64,000 bases of DNA from NCBI RefSeq assembly GCF_000526415.1, contig NZ_JAGA01000002.1, forward strand, positions 1,356,001 to 1,420,000, read 5' to 3'. The DNA is from Kallotenue papyrolyticum. Lineage in GTDB: Bacteria; Chloroflexota; Chloroflexia; Chloroflexales; Kallotenuaceae. The notes beneath the pieces are model-generated. The model did no database searches. It was given only the letters and a program-made list of their open reading frames with translations, and was not told the origin of the DNA. The number at the start of each line of letters is the position of its first letter. Positions within the stretch are counted from its first letter, which is position 1. Below are positions 26,957 to 35,289 of this stretch, piece by piece. Made by a program: the position numbers and the translations under genes.

Positions 26957-28570
26957 TCAACGGATGCGCTCCAGCAGGTAGTGCTCCAGCTCGGCGATCG
27001 GCACGCGCTCCTGGGCCATGCTGTCGCGATCGCGTACGGTGACGGTATCTTTGAGCGCCGGGTCCTTGCCCTCGCCCAGGGTATCGAAGTCGACCGTGAT
27101 GCAGAAGGGCGTGCCGATCTCGTCCTGGCGGCGGTAGAGCTTGCCGATCGCAGCGGTGTCGTCATAGACCACGCGCATCTGGCCGCTGCGCTGCAGCCGC
27201 CGGCGAATGTCGCGCGCCGTGCTGACGATGCGCTCGTTGTTCTTTTTGAGCGGCAGCACCGCCGCCTTGATCGGCGCCAGATGCGGTTTGAGGTGCAGCA
27301 CGGTGCGGTAGTACTCGTCGATCACCGGCTCGGCCTGGCCGCGCAGTTTGCGTCCCAGCTCGATGCCGTCCGCGCCCGGCAGGCTGAGCAGCGCCGCGAC
27401 GCCCGGCAGGTTGGCTTCCAGATCGCCGGCGATGCGCTCGCCCTGGGCCAGCAGCGCGTCTTTGTGCGCCGGGTTCAGCCGTTCGTTGCGCTCGACCGAG
27501 CGCAAGAAGCTGTGCAGCGCATCGCGCACCGGCGTCAGGCGCTCCCCCGGCACGGGTTTGACCTGCTCCTCGGCGTAGGCTTCGGTGAGGACGGCCAGTA
27601 CGCCGCGATCCACGCCCGCCGACGGCTCGATCACAAAGGGCACGATGTGTTGCCGGGTTTCGGGATCGAAGTAGGTCAGGCGCTCGGTGCTGTGCAGGTT
27701 GGGCTGGACGCGCGCGCTCAGGTTGAGCTTGTCCTGATCCTTGCTGTGCGAGCCCAGGTCGAAGTCGGTGCGGTTGGCAATCCCCTCCAGCTCTTCCAGA
27801 CCGTGGGGGAAGCGGTAGAGCAGATCGACGGTGGCCTTGGCGTAGTGCGCCAGCTCCTCAGGCGTTTGCCAGTACTCCTGCAGGTTGTCGCGGCTCAAGC
27901 CCTGCGCCAGCCACCAGGCGACGCGATCCGCAACCCAGCGCCGGTGCCAGGCCTCGTCCTCGCCTGGTTTGACGAAGTATTCGATCTCCATCTGCTCGAA
28001 CTCGCGCACGCGGAAGATGAAGTTGCGCGGCGTGATCTCGTTGCGGAAGGCCTTGCCGATCTGCGCGATGCCGAAGGGCAGCTTGCGGCTGGTGGCGTCG
28101 AGCACGTTTTTGAAGTTGACGAAGATGCCCTGCGCCGTTTCGGGCCGTAGATAGGCGAACGACTCCGGATCCGGTACCGGGCCGACCTGCGTCTTGAACA
28201 TCAGGTTGAAGGGTCGCGGCTCGGTCAGGTCAGTCGAGCCGCAGTTGGGACAGTGCGCGCCGATCTGATCGGCGCGCCAGCGCATCTGGCAGGCGCGGCA
28301 GTCCACCATCGGGTCGACAAAGGTCTCCTCGTGGCCCGAGTATTTCCAGACCAGCCGGTTCATCAGAATGGCCGCGTCGAGCCCTTCCATGTCGTCGCGC
28401 TCCCAGACGTTGGCGCGCCACCAGGCCATTTTGAGGTTGTTCTTCAGCTCCACGCCCAGTGGGCCGTAGTCGTAGGTGCCCTGGAGCCCGCCGTAGATCG
28501 CCGAGCCGGGAAAGATAAAGCCACGCCGTTTACATAACGAAACGAGTTGATCCATAGTCTGCGCTGGCAT
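26957..28570 (-). CDS. glyQS: Glycyl-tRNA synthetase, single-chain class II type
   Basis: Charges tRNA-Gly with glycine; homodimeric (alpha2) type rather than the alpha2beta2 GlyQ/GlyS form. 537 residues. Motif 1 region '[20 protein letters not shown]'; zinc-ribbon insertion 'CRACQMRW..' with '[10 protein letters not shown]'; '[13 protein letters not shown]' (motif 2 loop region); '[20 protein letters not shown]'; '[18 protein letters not shown]' (motif 3). The C-terminal anticodon-binding domain ends at residue 537. GGGGAGGTGACT precedes the ATG. Expression is controlled by the T-box leader immediately upstream. Confidence 0.97.
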   Translation of the reverse strand: MPAQTMDQLVSLCKRRGFIFPGSAIYGGLQGTYDYGPLGVELKNNLKMAWWRANVWERDDMEGLDAAILMNRLVWKYSGHEETFVDPMVDCRACQMRWRADQIGAHCPNCGSTDLTEPRPFNLMFKTQVGPVPDPESFAYLRPETAQGIFVNFKNVLDATSRKLPFGIAQIGKAFRNEITPRNFIFRVREFEQMEIEYFVKPGEDEAWHRRWVADRVAWWLAQGLSRDNLQEYWQTPEELAHYAKATVDLLYRFPHGLEELEGIANRTDFDLGSHSKDQDKLNLSARVQPNLHSTERLTYFDPETRQHIVPFVIEPSAGVDRGVLAVLTEAYAEEQVKPVPGERLTPVRDALHSFLRSVERNERLNPAHKDALLAQGERIAGDLEANLPGVAALLSLPGADGIELGRKLRGQAEPVIDEYYRTVLHLKPHLAPIKAAVLPLKKNNERIVSTARDIRRRLQRSGQMRVVYDDTAAIGKLYRRQDEIGTPFCITVDFDTLGEGKDPALKDTVTVRDRDSMAQERVPIAELEHYLLERIR

Positions 28571-28808
28571 AGTCACCTCCCCAAAGCAAAAGGCCCCAGG
28601 CAGCGTGTGCCGCCTGGGGACGATGTCGGGCCACTGCCCGGATGCACCGCGGTTCCACCCCAGTTGCGCGCCGGACGATGCTGTGCCGGTCGCGCCCCTC
28701 GTTGCTTCACGGCTCCACAGCGCCATTCCCGTGCTTCGCGTCAGCGGCTTGCACCTCCCGCCGCCTCTCTGCGACGCTCCACGCGGTACTCCTCTGCTTC
28801 AACGCCGT
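28571..28808 (-). promoter_or_regulatory. Glycine-specific T-box riboswitch leader of glyQS
   Basis: On the minus strand the T-box core GGGGTGGAACCGCGGTGC is at 28644-28661. Stem I base arms are CGTTG (28800-28804) and CAACG (28700-28704). AGAGAG and a distal hairpin GCGGC...GCCGC follow the 5' arm. The specifier loop reads GGAATGGCGCTGTGGAG (about 28714-28730). Aligned to the usual GAAC-NNN-ACC-nnGGAG layout, this gives codon GGC, glycine, at 28722-28724. CTGGGG next to the T-box can pair with CCCCAG of the downstream terminator, forming the antiterminator. Uncharged tRNA-Gly should therefore allow glyQS transcription. Confidence 0.93.
28583..28619 (-). terminator. Conditional terminator of the glyQS T-box
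   Basis: CCCCAGGC (28612-28619) pairs with GCCTGGGG (28594-28601), followed by CCTTTTGCTTT. The 5' arm is the same segment that can instead pair with CTGGGG beside the T-box, so the two folds exclude each other. Confidence 0.85.
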
Positions 28809-28814
28809 GGCGCG

Positions 28815-28843
28815 ATCATAACACATCGCCAGGCCACTGACAA
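28815..28843 (-). promoter_or_regulatory. Promoter of the glyQS T-box transcript
   Basis: On the minus strand TTGTCA and TATGAT are separated by exactly 17 bases. The expected start near 28808 falls just before the stem I base. Confidence 0.8.
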
Positions 28844-28854
28844 GCCGCTACGCC

Positions 28855-29244
28855 TCAGGCGTGCATGGGGATGGAGTGCGCGATTTCGATCAGGTTGCCT
28901 TCAGGATCGCGCAGGTGCGCCGTGCGCAGGCCCCACTCTGGTCGATCGGTCGGCGCGGCGACAAGCTGGGCGCCGCGTGCCTGCAGCTCCGCGACGCTCC
29001 GATCGACATCCTCTACCATCAGACACAGCACCGTGCGATCGCCGCGGGGCGGCTCGGCCGGCAGACCGGTCGCCGCGGCCATGGCATCGGCCTGGAAGAG
29101 CGCCAGCAGACAGCTGCCAGCTTCAAACTCAACGTACACATCCTGTTCGCTGCCGAACGCGGGCTGCAGGCCAAGGACATCGCGGTAGAAGCGGAAACAG
29201 GTGGCGACGTCGGAGACCAGTAGGCGGATGTGGGTGAGACGCAT
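28855..29244 (-). CDS. VOC-superfamily (glyoxalase/dioxygenase-fold) protein
   Basis: 129 residues made of two paired beta-alpha-beta-beta-beta modules. Module 1: 'MRLTHIRLLVSDVATCFRFY', 'VYVEFEAGSCLLALF'. Module 2: 'LCLMVEDVDRSVAELQARGA' and 'RTAHLRDPEGNLIEIAH' with the metal-ligand Glu. The pattern matches general VOC proteins (glyoxalase I, extradiol dioxygenase, resistance proteins). No residue here points to one substrate. AGGAGGAAATTGT precedes the ATG. Its end lies 12 bases from the -35 box of the glyQS promoter, on the same strand. Confidence 0.87.
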   Translation of the reverse strand: MRLTHIRLLVSDVATCFRFYRDVLGLQPAFGSEQDVYVEFEAGSCLLALFQADAMAAATGLPAEPPRGDRTVLCLMVEDVDRSVAELQARGAQLVAAPTDRPEWGLRTAHLRDPEGNLIEIAHSIPMHA

Positions 29245-29397
29245 ACAATTTCCTCCTGAGTCGAGGGTTGTAGATTAGCACCTTTGTTCGAAAAAGGCAA
29301 GCCCTGCTGCGCCGATTACCCTGGCGCGCACGACGGGCATGGCGGTGGGGCAGCACAAACACGCGGCGCTGCTGGCGGGCCGGCGCGGGATGAACGG

Positions 29398-29425
29398 ACG
29401 GAGCGCAGCGTACGATGCGCTCCGT
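29398..29425 (-). terminator. Terminator-like hairpin after the tyrosine recombinase
   Basis: Ten-base perfect inverted repeat ACGGAGCGCA / TGCGCTCCGT with an 8-base loop, 30 bases past the stop codon. No T-tract. The rest of the 29245-29454 gap shows nothing recognisable. Confidence 0.5.
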
Positions 29426-29454
29426 TGGGGCTGCCGGCACGCTGTATCGGCGAG

Positions 29455-30351
29455 CTAGTCTCGCACTTCGGCCAGCCGATTGCGGTGGGCGCCGGCGGAA
29501 CCGACCTGGTTGACTTGCTGATAGATCTGGGTGGTGGAGATCGAGGCGTGGCCCAGCAACTGCTGCACCGAGCGCAGATCGGCGCCGTTGGCCAGCATAT
29601 GTGCGGCAAAGGAGTGGCGTAGGGTGTGGGGCGTCAGCTCATGGATGCCGAGCTGATCGGCATAGCGCTTGAGGATCAGCCAGAAGCCCTGCCGCGTGAG
29701 GCGCTTGCCGCGATGGTTGAGGAACAGCGCCGGATCGACGTGGCGGTTGTTGCGTGCCAATTGGGGCCGCGCAATGTCGAGGTATTCCTCCAGGGCCGTC
29801 ACCGCCGAAGGGCTGAGCGGCAACTGACGCTGGCGGTTGCGCCCGTTGCAGCGTATGTATTCGGCCTCCAGATTGACATCATCGAGGTTGAGGGCGACCA
29901 GCTCCGAGACGCGCATGCCGGTGGCGTAGAGCACTTCGAGCATGGCCTTGTCGCGCAGCGCCTCCGGCCCCGACGTACGCAGCGGCAGCTCCAGCAGCTC
30001 ATCGACCTGTACTACCGAGATCGCCAGCGGTGGCGTGCGATCCACGCGCGGCGACTCGAGGTCGGCGGTCGGATCATGCGCGAGGACGCCGATCTGCTGC
30101 AGGTATTCGCAGAACGATTTGACCGCCGCGGTGCGGCGTGCCAGCGTCGAGGTCGCATAACGGCGCTCTTTCAAAAACAGCAAAAAGGCGACAACGTCGT
30201 CGCGGGTCAGGTCGTGCCAGGAGCCGCGGCCGTGCGCGTGCAGAAACGCGCTGAATTGCTCCAGATCGGTGCGGTAGGCAGAGGTGGTGTTGGCTGATAA
30301 CTTGCGTTCATCCGCAAGGTATGCCAGGAACTGATCGAGCAGATCGCGCAT
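29455..30351 (-). CDS. XerC/XerD-like tyrosine recombinase
   Basis: 298 residues, the usual Xer length. An N-terminal SAM-like core-binding domain (about 1-85) is followed by the catalytic domain with Arg in 'YATGMRVSELVALNLDDV', His-x-x-Arg in 'LTPHTLRHSFAAHMLANGA', His in 'LLGHASISTTQIY' and the Tyr nucleophile in the same segment. The beta-hairpin that normally carries the catalytic Lys (GKGxKER) reads CNGRNRQRQLPL, with no Lys. No mobile element or att-like duplication flanks it, so a chromosomal dimer-resolution role is plausible. Whether it is XerC or XerD cannot be decided here. Confidence 0.9.
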   Translation of the reverse strand: MRDLLDQFLAYLADERKLSANTTSAYRTDLEQFSAFLHAHGRGSWHDLTRDDVVAFLLFLKERRYATSTLARRTAAVKSFCEYLQQIGVLAHDPTADLESPRVDRTPPLAISVVQVDELLELPLRTSGPEALRDKAMLEVLYATGMRVSELVALNLDDVNLEAEYIRCNGRNRQRQLPLSPSAVTALEEYLDIARPQLARNNRHVDPALFLNHRGKRLTRQGFWLILKRYADQLGIHELTPHTLRHSFAAHMLANGADLRSVQQLLGHASISTTQIYQQVNQVGSAGAHRNRLAEVRD

Positions 30352-30462
30352 ACAGGACGGCTCCGTTCCAGGTGTCTTCTTTCTGTGAGCCGAGATGGTA
30401 GCGCAAAGCGCGGTTTATGTCAATGGCAGCGCTACCGATGTGCGTGCCGATCCGGTCTGGTG

Positions 30463-30468
30463 TACAAT
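30463..30468 (+). promoter_or_regulatory. -10 element (TACAAT) upstream of the HerA-like gene
   Basis: TACAAT lies six bases before an ATGATG. That ATG opens a 13-codon frame (30475-30516, ending TGA) just ahead of the ATPase gene. The short frame could be a leader peptide on a leaderless mRNA, but nothing else supports it. Confidence 0.35.
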
Positions 30469-30541
30469 GGCGCGATGATGAATGCCGCTCCCCGCGTCGA
30501 CGTGGGTTGGGCGTGAGCCATCATCGACACCTATGAGGCCT

Positions 30542-32149
30542 ATGAGCACGCAACGCCTGGGCAGTGTGGTGGCCGGTTCGCTGACGGAAGGGTTGACGGT
30601 GCGGCTGGAGGCCGCCTGCTCGGTGGAGGATCTGCGCGTCGGGCAGTTCGTGGTGATCCAGGGCGAACGCCACCGCTTCTTCTCGATGATCAGCGATGTG
30701 CGGTTGGAGGCGGCCAACCGCGACATCTTGGCCGATCCGCCCGCCGACGACGATGACTTCGTGCGGCGTGTGCTGGGTGGCACGACGATCTACGGCACGC
30801 TCAACGTCACCCCGATGCTGATGCTGGCGACGGATGTGACGCAGGGCCTGCAACCGGTGCGCACCGTGCCGCGCCATTTCGCGCCGGTGGAGCGTGCCGC
30901 AGAGGAGCATGTGGCGCTGGTCTTCGGCGCGGAGAGCCAGCGCGGCCGCTTTCAATTGGGTATGCCGCTGGACATGGACGTGCCGGTGTGCCTCGATCTG
31001 CAGCGCTTCATCGAACGCTCCAACGGCGTCTTCGGGCGCTCCGGCACCGGCAAATCGTTTCTGACGCGCCTGCTGCTCTGCGGCGTGATCAAGGCGGACG
31101 TCGCCAGCGTGCTGGTCTTCGACATGCACTCCGAGTACGGCTGGGATTCGCGCGCCGAAGACGGCGCATTTGTCAAAGGGTTGCGCCAGCTCTTCGGCCC
31201 GCAGGTGCTGGTCTATTCGCTCGATCCGGCCTCGTCGCGGCGGCGCGGCGTGGCGATCGACAGCGACGTGGTGATCGGCCTCAATCAGATCGAGGTCGAG
31301 GATGTGATCCTGCTGCAGGACGAGCTGAACCTGACGGCGACCGCTGCCGAGACGGCCTATCTGCTGGTCGATCACTTCCGCGATGAATGGTTGCGGCGCT
31401 TGCTGGCGATGAGCAGCGCCGAGCTGGAGGAGTTTGCGCTGCGCAGCGGCGCGCACGGCGGGGCGCTGGCGGCGCTGAAGCGCAAGCTGGAACGCCTCAC
31501 GCGCCTGCCCTTTGTCAAGGACGAGGCGGCGGTCAAATCCATCGACGGCCTGATCGCGGCGCTGGCCGGCGGCAAGCATGTGGTGCTGGAGTTCGGCCAG
31601 CACAACTCGGCGCTGGCCTACATGCTGGTCGCCAACATCATCACGCGGCGCATCCACCAGCGTTGGGTCGATCAGACCGAGCGCTACCTCCACTCCAAGA
31701 ACGAGGCCGACCGGCCCCGGCCGTTGATGATCACCGTCGAAGAAGCGCACAAGTTTCTCAATCCCCAGGCGGCGCGCCAGACGATCTTCGGCACGATCGC
31801 CCGCGAGCTGCGCAAGTACAGCGTCACGCTGCTGATCGTCGATCAGCGGCCCAGCGCCATCGACCACGAGGTTATGTCGCAGCTTGGCTCGCGCATCACC
31901 GCGCTGCTCAGCGACGAGCGCGATATCGATGCCGTCTTCACCGGCGTCGGTGGCGCGGCCAAACTGCGCGCGGTGCTGGCCGCGCTGGATACGCGGCAGC
32001 AGGCGCTGATCCTGGGGCATGCCGTGCCCATGCCGGTGGTGATCCGCACGCGTCCGTATGATGAGGCCTTCTATGCCGCCGTCGCGCCGCAGGCGCAGGC
32101 CAAGAAGGAGTACGCGCAGGTGCTGGAGGAAGCTGACGAGCTGTTCTGA
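30542..32149 (+). CDS. HerA-like hexameric DNA translocase/ATPase
   Basis: 535 residues from the ATG at 30542. An N-terminal HAS-barrel covers about 1-100 ('QRLGSVVAGSLTEGLTVRLE', 'VGQFVVIQGERHRFFSMISD'). The FtsK/HerA ATPase has Walker A 'NGVFGRSGTGKSF', Walker B 'PLMITVEEAHKFLNP' and the 'LLIVDQRPSAIDHEVMSQLG' sensor segment. HerA works with the nuclease NurA in DNA end resection in archaea and in bacterial defence or repair modules. No NurA-like gene adjoins it here. Other in-frame starts at 30482 and 30533 exist, but homology begins at the chosen Met or shortly after. It stands alone between xer and the acyl-CoA dehydrogenase. Confidence 0.85.
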   Translation: MSTQRLGSVVAGSLTEGLTVRLEAACSVEDLRVGQFVVIQGERHRFFSMISDVRLEAANRDILADPPADDDDFVRRVLGGTTIYGTLNVTPMLMLATDVTQGLQPVRTVPRHFAPVERAAEEHVALVFGAESQRGRFQLGMPLDMDVPVCLDLQRFIERSNGVFGRSGTGKSFLTRLLLCGVIKADVASVLVFDMHSEYGWDSRAEDGAFVKGLRQLFGPQVLVYSLDPASSRRRGVAIDSDVVIGLNQIEVEDVILLQDELNLTATAAETAYLLVDHFRDEWLRRLLAMSSAELEEFALRSGAHGGALAALKRKLERLTRLPFVKDEAAVKSIDGLIAALAGGKHVVLEFGQHNSALAYMLVANIITRRIHQRWVDQTERYLHSKNEADRPRPLMITVEEAHKFLNPQAARQTIFGTIARELRKYSVTLLIVDQRPSAIDHEVMSQLGSRITALLSDERDIDAVFTGVGGAAKLRAVLAALDTRQQALILGHAVPMPVVIRTRPYDEAFYAAVAPQAQAKKEYAQVLEEADELF

Positions 32150-32202
32150 GCGCGGTGCTCGTCTCGGCAGCTGGGGGAGCGAACGCGGCGCCGGGGTATG
32201 CT

Positions 32203-32208
32203 ATACTC
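32203..32208 (+). promoter_or_regulatory. -10 element (TATACT) upstream of the acyl-CoA dehydrogenase
   Basis: TATACT within TATGCTATACTC, 56 bases before the start codon. No good -35 box is seen. Confidence 0.4.
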
Positions 32209-32263
32209 ATGGTGAGCGCGTCGAGCACCAGGGCGGCGCGCGGCCCTCAGCGTGGAGGCGCAC

Positions 32264-33421
32264 ATGCATTTCGAGCTGAGCGAGGAACACCAGTTTATCC
32301 AGCAGACGGTGCGCGAGTTCGCGCAGAAAGAGATCGCGCCGCGCTCGGCGCAGATCGACCGCACCGGCGAGTTTCCCCACGATCTCTTCGAGAAGATGGC
32401 CGGCATGGGCCTGCTGGGCCTGCCCTTCCCCGAAGCGTATGGCGGCGCGGGCGCCGATACGCTGAGCGTGGCGCTGGCGACCGAGGAGATCGCGCGCGGC
32501 GATGGTTCGACCGCGCTGGCCTACGCCGCGCACGTCGGCCTGGGCTCGATGCCGATCCTGCTGTTCGGCACCGAAGAGCAGAAGCAGCGCTTTCTGGTGC
32601 CGGCGGCCAGGGGCGAGTATCTGGCGGCCTTTGGCCTGACCGAGCCGCATGCCGGTTCGGACGCCGGTGCGATCCGCACCACCGCCGTGCTGGACGGCGA
32701 TGAATGGGTGATCAACGGCGAGAAGATGTGGATCACCAACGCGCCGATCGCCGGCCATATCATCGTGGCGGCGGTCACCGAGCGCGACAAGGGGCGCAAG
32801 GGCATCTCCAACCTCATCGTGCCGCGGGGCGTCCCCGGCCTGAGCTTTGGCAAGCACGAGCACAAGATGGGCCTGCACGGCTCGATGAGCACCGCCGTGT
32901 TCCTCAACGACGTGCGTGTGCCCAAGGAGAACCTGCTGGGCGCGCGCGGACGCGGCTACGCCCAGTTTTTGCAGATCCTGGATGGCGGGCGTATCACCAT
33001 CGGTGCGATGGCGATCGGCCTGGCGCAGGCGGCCTATGAGGTGGCCGTCAACTACGCTCAGGAGCGCGAATCGTTCGGCAAGCCGATCGGCGCGTACCAG
33101 TCGGTCGCCAACATGATCGCCGACATGGCCGTTGGCCTGGAAGCAGCGCGGTTGCTGGTGTACAAGGCCGCCTGGCTCAAGGATCAGGGGCGGCCCTTTA
33201 CCAAGGAGGCAGCCATCGCCAAGCTATACGCCACCGAAGTCTCCGAAAAGATCTGTCGCGATGCGATCCAGGTGCTGGGTGGCTACGGCTACTCCGCCGA
33301 GTTCCCGGTCGAGCGCTACTACCGCGACACGCGCCTGTTGACCATCGGCGAGGGCACCAGCGAGATTCAGCGCATGGTCATCGCCCGGCAGGTGCTGGGC
33401 CACTGGGCGGCGCAGTGCTAG
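32264..33421 (+). CDS. Acyl-CoA dehydrogenase (isovaleryl-/short-chain type)
   Basis: FAD enzyme that introduces the alpha-beta double bond in acyl-CoAs. 385 residues from the ATG at 32264 (GGAGG seven bases upstream). Landmarks: 'FELSEEHQFIQQTVREFAQK', 'AFGLTEPHAGSDAGAI' (substrate/FAD strand), 'WITNAPIAGHIIVAAV', 'QERESFGKPIGAYQSVANM' and 'LTIGEGTSEIQRMVIARQVL'. The last contains the C-terminal catalytic Glu position of the butyryl-CoA group. With the carboxylase, hydratase and lyase genes in the window it could serve as isovaleryl-CoA dehydrogenase; the chain length is not proven by sequence. Confidence 0.93.
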   Translation: MHFELSEEHQFIQQTVREFAQKEIAPRSAQIDRTGEFPHDLFEKMAGMGLLGLPFPEAYGGAGADTLSVALATEEIARGDGSTALAYAAHVGLGSMPILLFGTEEQKQRFLVPAARGEYLAAFGLTEPHAGSDAGAIRTTAVLDGDEWVINGEKMWITNAPIAGHIIVAAVTERDKGRKGISNLIVPRGVPGLSFGKHEHKMGLHGSMSTAVFLNDVRVPKENLLGARGRGYAQFLQILDGGRITIGAMAIGLAQAAYEVAVNYAQERESFGKPIGAYQSVANMIADMAVGLEAARLLVYKAAWLKDQGRPFTKEAAIAKLYATEVSEKICRDAIQVLGGYGYSAEFPVERYYRDTRLLTIGEGTSEIQRMVIARQVLGHWAAQC

Positions 33422-33458
33422 GTCGGCGCGGAGCGCTGGCCGGGGCAGCCGGACAGGG

Positions 33459-33488
33459 TTGCGACGGACGCGGCAGCGGCGCTATACT
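33459..33488 (+). promoter_or_regulatory. Promoter of the Ala/Pro-rich membrane protein gene
   Basis: TTGCGA (33459-33464) and TATACT (33483-33488) are spaced by 18 bases, 67 bases before the ATG. Confidence 0.5.
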
Positions 33489-33555
33489 GGGAGCGCGCCA
33501 CAGCTGCGTTGTTTCCCGTCGGAGCAGCGACCACCAGCCGATGTGAGGAAGCAGC

Positions 33556-34152
33556 ATGTCGAACATGTCCGACGAAAAAAAGGCCCGCTTAGAGGCGATC
33601 CGCGCGGCCAACGCGGCCAAACGCGCCGCGGCCGGCGCGCCACCCGCGCCGCCATCCGTCCCGTCCACCCCGCCATCCGCACCCGCTCCGGCCGCCCCGT
33701 CCACAGCCACCACCAGGCCGGCGGCCATCGGCACGCAGATGTCGGAGGAGAAGCGCGCCAAACTGGAGGCGATCCGCGCGGCCAATGCGGCCAAACGCGC
33801 CGCGGTCGGCGCCGCGCCGGCGGTAGCGGTCGCGACCGCGCCTGCTGCGCCGGCGGCAACGCCCGCGCCTAGGCCGGCGGTCAGCGCGCCGGCGGCAACG
33901 CCCGCGCCCAGGCCGGCCGCCCGTCCGGCGGTCGTGGCGCGTCCCACCACGCCAGTTGAGGATGATCGCGTGCCGTTGCGCGTCCTGCTGCGCCGCATGC
34001 TGATCGGTGCGGCGCTGGGCGCGATCATCTGCATGGCGCTGGCGGTGATGACCGGCCACTTTCTGCAGGGCGCGCTCTGGGGCGCGCTGATCGGCGCGGT
34101 ACTGGGTCTGCTGGTGCTGAGTTGGCCGCCGCAGCGCACCACCGGCGAGTAG
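33556..34152 (+). CDS. Ala/Pro-rich protein with duplicated helical motif and C-terminal membrane hairpin
   Basis: 198 residues of unrecognised family. Two nearly identical copies of a charged helix occur at about residues 4-26 and 62-84, both containing EAIRAANAAKRAA. They are separated and followed by Pro/Ala/Thr-rich linkers, one of which repeats AATPAPRPA. Residues about 150-190 form two hydrophobic segments ('MLIGAALGAIICMALAVM', 'GALWGALIGAVLGLLVL') joined by a short turn. The architecture suggests a tail-anchored protein with two exposed binding helices. GAGGAAG precedes the ATG. Convergent with selD. Function unknown. Confidence 0.75.
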   Translation: MSNMSDEKKARLEAIRAANAAKRAAAGAPPAPPSVPSTPPSAPAPAAPSTATTRPAAIGTQMSEEKRAKLEAIRAANAAKRAAVGAAPAVAVATAPAAPAATPAPRPAVSAPAATPAPRPAARPAVVARPTTPVEDDRVPLRVLLRRMLIGAALGAIICMALAVMTGHFLQGALWGALIGAVLGLLVLSWPPQRTTGE

Positions 34153-34193
34153 CGTCGGGGAGCAGGAACGGGGCTTCCAGTGGCCGGACGCGC

Positions 34194-35237
34194 CTACACC
34201 ACCTCGATCCCCGCGCCCTCCATCACCGCGCCGATACGCCAGCATGGCTGATTGGCAGCGGCGCAGCGCGCCTCGTACTCGGCGGCGGCGGCGGGCGGCA
34301 GGGCCAGCAGCAGCCCACCCGAGGTCTGTGGATCGAAGAGCAGCAGCCGGTGAGCATCGTCGAGCGTGCCGCGGTAGCGCACGTAACCGTCCGCTTCCAC
34401 GAACGCGCGGTTGCGCTGCAACCCGCCCGGCGCAATGCCCTGCTGCGCGTAGTCGAGCGCGCCCGGCAGCAGCGGCAGCCGCTCGACCTCGATGCGCAGG
34501 CCAACGCCGCTCTTGCGCGCCATCTCGGCGGCGTGGCCTAGCAGCCCGAAGCCGGTGATGTCGGTGGCGCTGTGGGTGGTGACGGCCTGCGCGATCTCGG
34601 CGGCGGTTTTGTTGAGGCGCAGCATGCTCTCCACCGCCGCCTGCAGGTGGGCCTCCTGCCCCACGCCGCGCTTGAGCGCCGTGGTGATGATCCCCGTGCC
34701 GAGTGGCTTGGTCAGCAGCAACACGTCGCCGGGCCGTGCCGTTGCCTTGGCCAGCGCGCGCGCGGGATCGACCAGCCCGGTGACGCACAGGCCGTACTTG
34801 GGCTCGCGGTCCACCACGGTATGGCCGCCGCCGATCACCGCGCCCGCTTCAGCCACTTTGTCGGCGCCGCCCTGCAGGATGGCGCGGATCACCGCGTGCG
34901 GCAGATCCTCGGGAAAACCGGCAACCACCAGCGCCAGCAGTGGCCGGCCGCCCATGGCATACACATCGCTGAGCGCGTTGGCCGCGGCGATCGCGCCGTA
35001 GGTGTAGGGATCGTCAACGATCGGCGGAAAGAAATCGACCGTCTGCACGATCGCCTGCCGGTCGTTCAGGCGATAGACCGCCGCATCATCGCTGACATCC
35101 AGCCCGATCAGCAGGTCGGGATGCGTCGCGAGCTGAAGGTGTTGCAGCACCTCTGTGAGGGCGCCCGGCCCCAACTTGGCTGCTCAACCAGCGCAGGATG
35201 CCAGTTCTGTCAGGCGAATCTGTTCGCGGGTGTGCAT
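34194..35237 (-). CDS. selD: Selenide, water dikinase with in-frame UGA (selenocysteine)
   Basis: Makes selenophosphate from selenide and ATP for selenocysteine and selenouridine synthesis. The full frame starts at the ATG at 35237 (AAGGA upstream) and reads MHTREQIRLTELASCAG, then UGA at 35184-35186, then AAKLGPGALTEVLQ. Position 18 is the known active-site Cys/Sec of SelD, so the UGA is read as Sec, giving 347 residues. 'GCAAKLGPG'-type context, 'DDAAVY', 'VQTVDFFPPIVDDPYTYG', 'GGGHTV' and 'TSGGLLLALP' complete the family pattern. Conventional calling would start at 35174 and lose the active site. Convergent with the Ala/Pro-rich gene. SelA, SelB and tRNA-Sec must lie elsewhere. Confidence 0.95.
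35144..35183 (-). promoter_or_regulatory. Candidate bacterial SECIS element in selD
   Basis: The 40 bases directly after the UGA can fold with GCAGC (35179-35183) pairing GCTGC (35144-35148). An inner stem TGGGG/CCCTCA is capped by a loop containing GGG. Position and size fit bacterial SECIS elements read by SelB; the fold was drawn by eye. Confidence 0.5.
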
Positions 35238-35283
35238 GGCGTTCCTTTCCAGCCGTGTCTGTGATCCCATCTGCTGTAGGGCT

Positions 35284-35289
35284 ATTATA
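35284..35289 (-). promoter_or_regulatory. -10 element of selD (perfect TATAAT)
   Basis: The minus strand reads TATAAT 47 bases before the selD ATG. No matching -35 box was found 16-18 bases upstream. Confidence 0.5.

Noticed and set aside
29455-30351. Integrase of a mobile element
   Set aside because: Xer-like length and composition, no att duplication, no tRNA target and no phage or conjugation genes nearby.
30521-32020. 499-codon minus-strand frame opposite the HerA-like gene
   Set aside because: Antisense shadow; the plus strand has Walker motifs and a HAS-barrel.
35174-35237. UGA in selD as a nonsense mutation or pseudogene
   Set aside because: The UGA is at the exact catalytic Cys/Sec position, the frame and motifs are intact on both sides, and a SECIS-like hairpin follows.
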